Shown here piece by piece: positions 58,289 through 64,000 of a stretch of DNA of 64,000 nucleotides (within the stretch, counting starts at the first letter, position 1; the number at the start of each line of letters is the position of its first letter). Made by a program: the position numbers and the translations under genes. Under the pieces are notes generated by a model. The model was not told the origin of the DNA. It searched no databases and saw nothing but the letters and a program-made list of their open reading frames with translations. This stretch comes from Sabellastarte sp. h YS-2021 (Eukaryota; Annelida; Polychaeta; Sabellida; Sabellidae), in assembly GCA_964017235.1 (NCBI GenBank), contig OZ024930.1, positions 24,866,614 through 24,930,613 of the forward strand, read 5' to 3'.

Positions 58289-59110
58289 TATCCAACCTGT
58301 AGGAAATCATGGGCTGGGAATCTGTTAATATGGTCCGATTTGACCTTGGAACCCTCCTTCAAGGTCAAATGAGGATAGCCAAACATAAAAGTGCTTATAA
58401 CTCGCTTATTATTGGTCCTAGAGGTTTGGAATGAAAACCAACCTATAGAAAATCATGAGCTGGGAATTTTTTGGTGTGGTCAGATTTCACCTTGGACCCC
58501 TCCTTCAAGGTCAAATGAGGATAGCCAAACTTAAAAGTGCTTATAACTCGCTTATTATTGGTCCTAGAGGTTTGGAATGGAAAACCAACCTATAGAAAAT
58601 CATGGGCTGGGAATCTTTTGGTGTGGTCAGATTTCACCTTAGACCCCTCCTTCCAGGTCAAATGAAGACAGCCAAACTTAAAGTGCTTATAACTCGCGTA
58701 TTATTGGTCTTGGAGGTTTGGGATGGTAAACCAACATATAGGAAATCATGGGCTGGGATTCTTTTGGTGTGGTCAGATTTGACCTGGGACCCCTCCTTCA
58801 AGGTCAATTGAGGATAGCCAAACTTACAATTGCTTAGAACTCGCTTATTATTGGTCCTACAGGTTTGGGATGGTAAATAAGCTACAGGAAATCATGGGCT
58901 GGGAATTTTTTTGTGTGGTCGGATTTGACCTTGGACCCTCCGTCAAGGTCAAACAAGGATAGCCAAACTTAAAAAGTGCCTATGACTCACTTATTATTGG
59001 TCCGAGAGGTTTGGGATGGTAAACCATCCTAAATTCTTTGGCTGGGAATCTTTTGGTATGGTCAGATTTGACCTTTGGACCCCTTCTTCATGGTCGAACG
59101 AGGATATTGC
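58289..59110 (+). repeat. 147-bp repeat array in P3, 5-6 units
   Basis: Differs from the P1 array by scattered substitutions and single-base indels only, unit for unit. Confidence 0.9.
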
Positions 59111-59388
59111 ATTTATAGTATTTCTTTAAATATTTTTAACCTACTTTTTACACTTAAACAATTACCTTGTTACTTTATTTCATAATACCATTTGCAGGGC
59201 ACAACTTTTTTGTCCTTTTTTTCTGTCAGCTTCGAAATATCTTTCGAACATGCTGTTCAGTTACCATTTACTGTATTTCTGTACAGCCCTTTCCCTGATA
59301 ATTATGCTTTCCTCTCATTATCACCATCACAAATCAAAAACATTCAGTCAGCTGACACAGTGCCCGTTCACGGGCACTCTCCTCTTGT

Positions 59389-59910
59389 TTGGGGGGGGGG
59401 CTGGGGTTATAGTCGTCCGAGCAGAGGCATCAAGGGGGGCATAAAGCTTGTAGGTGTTCCACAGCCTAAACCCATGCATGGATAATAAGGCCTTTGTAAT
59501 AGGATAACCCCATTGGCCATTAAACGTGACATGGCAGCCATTTTTTTTTTTTACTAGGCCAAAATTACTATTAGGCTAGCTATCATATATCTTCTGTGCC
59601 AAGTTTAATGAAGCTAGCTGCAATATTTCTAGATTTAGAGCATCTTTATGATTTTCAAAAAATCGGCTATGGTGGCCATTTTGTTTTTCAAAATAAGGCC
59701 AAAATTTTGCACAGACATGTTTTGATAGCCATAAACATTCCCTGCAAATTTGGTGAAGATATCTGCATAAATAAATGAGATATTAAAGTTTATGCATGGA
59801 CGCACGCTCGCATGTACAAAATGTGTTTTATAATCTCCCGACCATGGCCTTCAGCCGCTGGCGGGAGATAGAGAAAACAATTGCTCCCACAGTGGGAGTG
59901 AAAGTCATGG
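59389..59910 (-). mobile_element. Decayed hairpin-type element in reverse orientation
   Basis: Read on the minus strand it starts with inverted motifs ctcccac/gtgggag and tctcccg/cgggaga (about 59836-59900). A 'gcgagcgtgcgtcc' CG-rich stretch follows, then 'accaaatttgcagggaatgt', 'ggccttattttgaaaaacaa' and 'aatggccacca', the same order as in the 8574 element. A G10 tract marks the junction with P3. Borders are uncertain. Confidence 0.45.
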
Positions 59911-60686
59911 CTACTTCAATGTTTTATTGTAGTCAAAATAACAATAAACTTGTATAAACTTAGAAACTTTTTGTTTTGACAAAAGTGCAATCTGGCAAAA
60001 TTTGAAATTCTGCAGACAGAATTTAACAGCCAAGTCTTTCTGCAAAAAGTATTTCTGTAAATGTTTTTCAAGGTGCAATAGTATGGGTTTTATCAAGTTA
60101 AAAAATCTTTCTGTCATAATGAATTAACTTTTAACTTAGTATGCACTGTGTAATGCTTTGCACTCTTGCTGAAGTGTTATACATACCTCTCAGATTCAAT
60201 CAGAAAGAAAGACAGAACCAACTTTTTGTGATTCAGCAAACCATTTGATACCATTTTGTTGTTTTTGTATGATCAAAGGATAATTGTATTACAATTAGAG
60301 TACTTTTAAACAAATCCTTGCTTCTTTCATTAATTTTGTTCCCTTTTAAGAAATTGATTTCTGCTATATTTCTTCAGTTGTAAAGTATATTTGCTATCTC
60401 ATCAAATTTTAATCAAATAAAAACCACTCTAATTAAATATAATTAAAGTACAAGTTTGCAATATCCAGGTTTTACTGTTCACTTTAGGTATCACCGTATC
60501 AGTGTCTGTTTTATGTGTTGTATTTCCCAATTTCCAACTAGCTAAAGGCATAACTTTTACAGCCAAGATTTTTGGTGGACTAAAAAGATTGCTGCAGTGC
60601 AAGGTTCATGATAAATGTGTGTTCATATAGCCCTACTTGTTCAAAGTTACCAGACCAGCCCTGGATTACAATGTATAGCTGCAGTA
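59911..60686. other. AT-rich spacer, nothing recognised
   Basis: No coding, RNA or repeat signature was identified between the decayed element and P4. Confidence 0.4.
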
Positions 60687-63600
60687 TTTTTATGTCAGCT
60701 GACTTGTCAGTCAGCTGGCATTATGTCGTCACTCTGCGGCGTGGGCGTACGCGTATGCGTACGCGTACGCGTGAACAACTTCTCCTCCAAAACTACAAGG
60801 CCTAGAGACGTGCTGTTTTTTTTAAAAGATACCTTATCTATCGAGGATGAAAAATTGTTCAAGGCATGCAAATCTGTCTGTTCGTCTGTTTGCTAGAGAC
60901 ATTACAAGGGGGGTACCCCCACCAAAAGTGTGAAAATTTCAACTTTTTATCACAATTTTCTCAGTGACTATTGCAGGGATTTCTCTCATATCTTGCATAT
61001 ATGTACTAGGCCAGAGGTAGATTCTCTTGTGTGAGTATGAGACCTGGATCTCTCTTACTTTTTTTTTAATAAATTTTTTTAATAATTTTTAATGCATTAA
61101 CATTCATGAAATCATGCACAAAATCATTTATAACTTGAAAACTGTTGCATCTAGAGCATTTTGTTAAAATATGTTATTCAGCTACTTTTTTCATAGCTAC
61201 AATATGGTGAGTAAGTTGGGTGTCTGTCTCAATAGCTAAGTGAGTAATAGCTACTTTTGGGCTTTTCAGTAACTTCCATCATGAGTAGAATCACTTGTAA
61301 CTTAAAAACTATTGCATTTAGAGAATTTCGTATAAATATGTTATTCAGCTACTTTTGGGTCAGCTATAACATAGTAAAATTTTAGACCTGTAGCTCATGG
61401 CATAGCTGAGTAATAGCTACTTTTAGGTTATCACTGTTGAGTAAATTGCTTATAACTTCAAAACTATTGCATTTAGAAAATTTTGTATAAATATGTTATT
61501 CAGCTACTTTTGGGTCTGCTATAACATAGTAAAATTTCAGACCTGTAGCTCATGGCATAGCTGAGTAATAGCTACTTTTAGGTTATCACTGTTGAGTAAA
61601 TCGCTTATAACTTGGAAACTATTGCATTTAGAGTATTTTGTTTCAATATGTTATTCACCTATTTTGGGATCAGCTATAACATAGTGAAGTTTCAGATCTG
61701 TGGCTCATTGCATAGCTGAGTAATAGCTACTTTGAAGTTCTCACTATTGAGTAAATCAGTTGTAATTGGAAAACTATTGCATTTAGAGAATTTCGTATAA
61801 ATATGTTATTCAGCTACTTTTGGGTCAGCTATAACATAGTAAAATTTCAGACCTGTAGCTCATGGCATAGCTGAGTAATAGCTACTTTTAGGTCATCACT
61901 ATTGAGTAAATCAGTTGTAACTTGAAAACTATTGCATTTACAGTATTTTGCTTAAATATGTTGTTCACCTACTTTTGGGTCAGCTATAACATAGTAAAAT
62001 TTCAGACCTGTAGCTCATGGCATAGCTGAGTAATAGCTACTTTTAGGTCATCACTATTGAGTAAATCAGTTGTAACTTGAAAACTATTGCATTTACAGTA
62101 TTTTGCTTTAATATGTTGTTCACCTACTTTTGGGTCAGCTATAACATAGTGAAATTTCATACCTGTAGCTCATTGCATAGCTGAGTAATAACTACTTTGA
62201 GGTTCTCACTATTGAGTAAATCAGTTGTAATTGGAAAATTATTGCATTTAGAGAATTTAGTATAAATATGTTATTCAGCTACTTTTGGGTCAACTATAAC
62301 ATAGTAAAATTTCAGACCTGTAGCTCATGGCATAGCTGAGTAATAGCTACTTTTAGGTCATCATTATTGAGTAAATCAGTTGTAACTTGAAAACTATTGC
62401 ATTTACAGTATTTTGCTTAAATATGTTGTTCACCTACTTTTGGGTCAGCTATAACATAGTAAAATTTCAGACCTGTAGCTCATGGCATAGCTGAGTAATA
62501 GCTACTTTTAGGTCATCACTATTGAGTAAATCAGTTGTAACTTGAAAACTATTGCATTTACAGTATTTTGCTTAAATATGTTGTTCACCTACTTTTGGGT
62601 CAGCTATAACATAGTAAAATTTCAGACGTGTAGCTCATGGCATAGCTGAGTAATAGCTACTTTTAGGTTATCACTGTTGAGTAAATCAGTTGTAGTTGGA
62701 AAACTATTGCATTTAGAGTATTTAGTATAAATATGTTATTCAGCTACTTTTGGGTCAACTATAACATAGTAAAATTTCAGACCTGTAGCTCATGGCATAG
62801 CTGAGTAATAGCTACTTTTAGGTCATCATTATTGAGTAAATCAGTTGTAACTTGAAAACTATTGCATTTACAGTATTTTGCTTAAATATGTTGTTCACCT
62901 ACTTTTGGGTCAGCTATAACATAGTAAAATTTCAGACCTGTAGCTCATGGCATAGCTGAGTAATAGCTACTTTTAGGTCATCACTATTGAGTAAATCAGT
63001 TGTAACTTGAAAACTATTGCATTTACAGTATTTTGCTTAAATATGTTGTTCACCTACTTTTGGGTCAGCTATAACATAGTAAAATTTCAGACGTGTAGCT
63101 CATGGCATAGCTGAGTAATAGCTACTTTTAGGTCATCATTATTGAGTAAATCAGTTGTAACTTGAAAACTATTGCATTTACAGTATTTTGCTTAAATATG
63201 TTGTTCACCTACTTTTGGGTCAGCTATAACATAGTAAAATTTCAGACCTGTAGCTCATGGCATAGCTGAGTAATAGCTACTTTTAGGTCATCACTATTGA
63301 GTAAATCAGTTGTAACTTGAAAACTATTGCATTTACAGTATTTTGCTTAAATATGTTGTTCACCTACTTTTGGGTCAGCTATAACATAGTAAAATTTCAG
63401 ACGTGTAGCTCATGGCATAGCTGAGTAATAGCTACTTTTAGGTTATCACTGTTGAGTAAATCAGTTGTAGTTGGAAAACTATTGCATTTAGAGTATTTAG
63501 TATAAATATGTTATTCAGCTACTTTTGGGTCAACTATAACATAGTAAAATTTCAGACCTGTAGCTCATGGCATAGCTGAGTAATAGCTACTTTTAGATCA

Positions 63601-64000
63601 TCACTATTGAGTAAATCAGTTGTAACTTGAAAACTATTGCATTTACAGTATTTTGCTTAAATATGTTGTTCACCTACTTTTGGGTCAGCTATAACATAGT
63701 AAAATTTCAGACCTGTAGCTCATGGCATAGCTGAGTAATAGCTACTTTTAGGTCATCACTATTGAGTAAATCAGTTGTAACTTGAAAACTATTGCATTTA
63801 CAGTATTTTGCTTAAATATGTTGTTCACCTACTTTTGGGTCAGCTATAACATAGTAAAATTTCAGACCTGTAGCTCATGGCATAGCTGAGTAATAGCTAC
63901 TTTTAGGTCATCACTATTGAGTAAATCAGTTGTAACTTGAAAACTATTGCATTTACAGTATTTTGCTTAAATATGTTGTTCACCTACTTTTGGGTCAGCT
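60687..64000 (+). mobile_element. Satellite-bearing hairpin element, copy P4 (runs off the window)
   Basis: The 5' hairpin (60692-60721) has one stem mismatch. The CG-rich run has become an alternating gtacgc/gtatgc series. The unique segment matches the other copies, and from about 61120 satellite monomers continue to the window end. The 147-bp array and 3' tail must lie beyond 64000 if present. Confidence 0.85.
61120..64000 (+). repeat. 155-bp satellite array in P4, at least 18 monomers, 5-mer higher-order repeat
   Basis: The variant 'cagttgtagttgg' recurs at 62687 and 63462, and 'gtcaactataac' at 62756 and 63531, both 775 bases apart (5 x 155). Another copy of the second variant at 62291 is 465 bases (3 x 155) upstream. 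Monomers toward the window end are nearly identical. Confidence 0.92.

Larger units (their letters stand above)
53042..59388 (+). mobile_element. Satellite-bearing hairpin element, copy P3 (6.3 kb)
   Basis: Perfect 5' hairpin (53047-53076), a shortened CG-rich run, a unique segment, about 31 satellite monomers (53465-58288), a 147-bp array (58289-59110) and the family tail with inverted arm gtcagctgac and terminal hairpin, ending ctcctcttg at 59387. The satellite-to-147-bp junction and the array are almost identical to P1, including the same internal deletion. P1 and P3 therefore share a recent master copy. The large size difference between them is entirely in the satellite. Confidence 0.82.

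Overview
The window reads as nuclear DNA of a marine invertebrate animal. Evidence: spliced exons of an animal SLC41 magnesium-transporter gene, tRNA-derived SINEs, LINE, DIRS, pogo/Tigger and hAT elements, and very long tandem repeats. A mollusc, perhaps a bivalve, fits best. The transposon-borne 155-bp satellite looks like the pearl/BIV160 type described from bivalves, and one SINE ends like molluscan SINE families. Both comparisons are from memory, so the taxon is an inference.

Host genes. (1) An SLC41A-type Mg2+ transporter on the + strand has six coding exons in perfect splice-phase register (1312-1878, 19349-19456, 22975-23046, 28210-28354, 28846-28992, 29901-30048). They encode about 395 residues. 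The C-terminal part (rest of the second MgtE repeat) was not found before 64000, so either intron 6 exceeds 33.9 kb or the gene is cut. (2) An hAT-transposase-like gene on the - strand (49683-51002 and 42440-42981) has an intron invaded by a DIRS element. Upstream of it lies a CpG-rich stretch with TCTCGCGAG-type motifs.

Mobile DNA fills most of the rest. There are two DIRS-type tyrosine-recombinase retroelements: 3517-8213, internally deleted, and 43660-49304, decayed but with a diagnostic internal complementary region. A LINE 3' fragment lies at 9985-11092, and a second LINE is split by a later insertion (24001-24355 and 26833-27769). A Tigger element with TIRs, TA target duplications and an open 487-codon transposase lies at 30848-33188. 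A palindrome-rich TIR element (34628-36078) carries a SINE with its own target duplication.

The most striking content is a group of non-coding elements built on one plan. Each has a 5' terminal hairpin, then a CG-rich simple stretch, a short unique segment, tandem arrays, and a 3' end that repeats the hairpin arm in inverted orientation. Four copies belong to one family (11542-15261, 19585-22476, 53042-59388, 60687-end). They carry 9 to more than 30 monomers of a 155-bp satellite, with higher-order repeats of 5, 10 and 12 monomers; the three complete copies also carry a 147-bp repeat array. Three other families (8574-11293, 24356-26807, 37996-41193) follow the same plan with different tandem cores. 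I interpret the first family as Helentron-associated (HINE/pearl-like). Extending this to the other three is a hypothesis.
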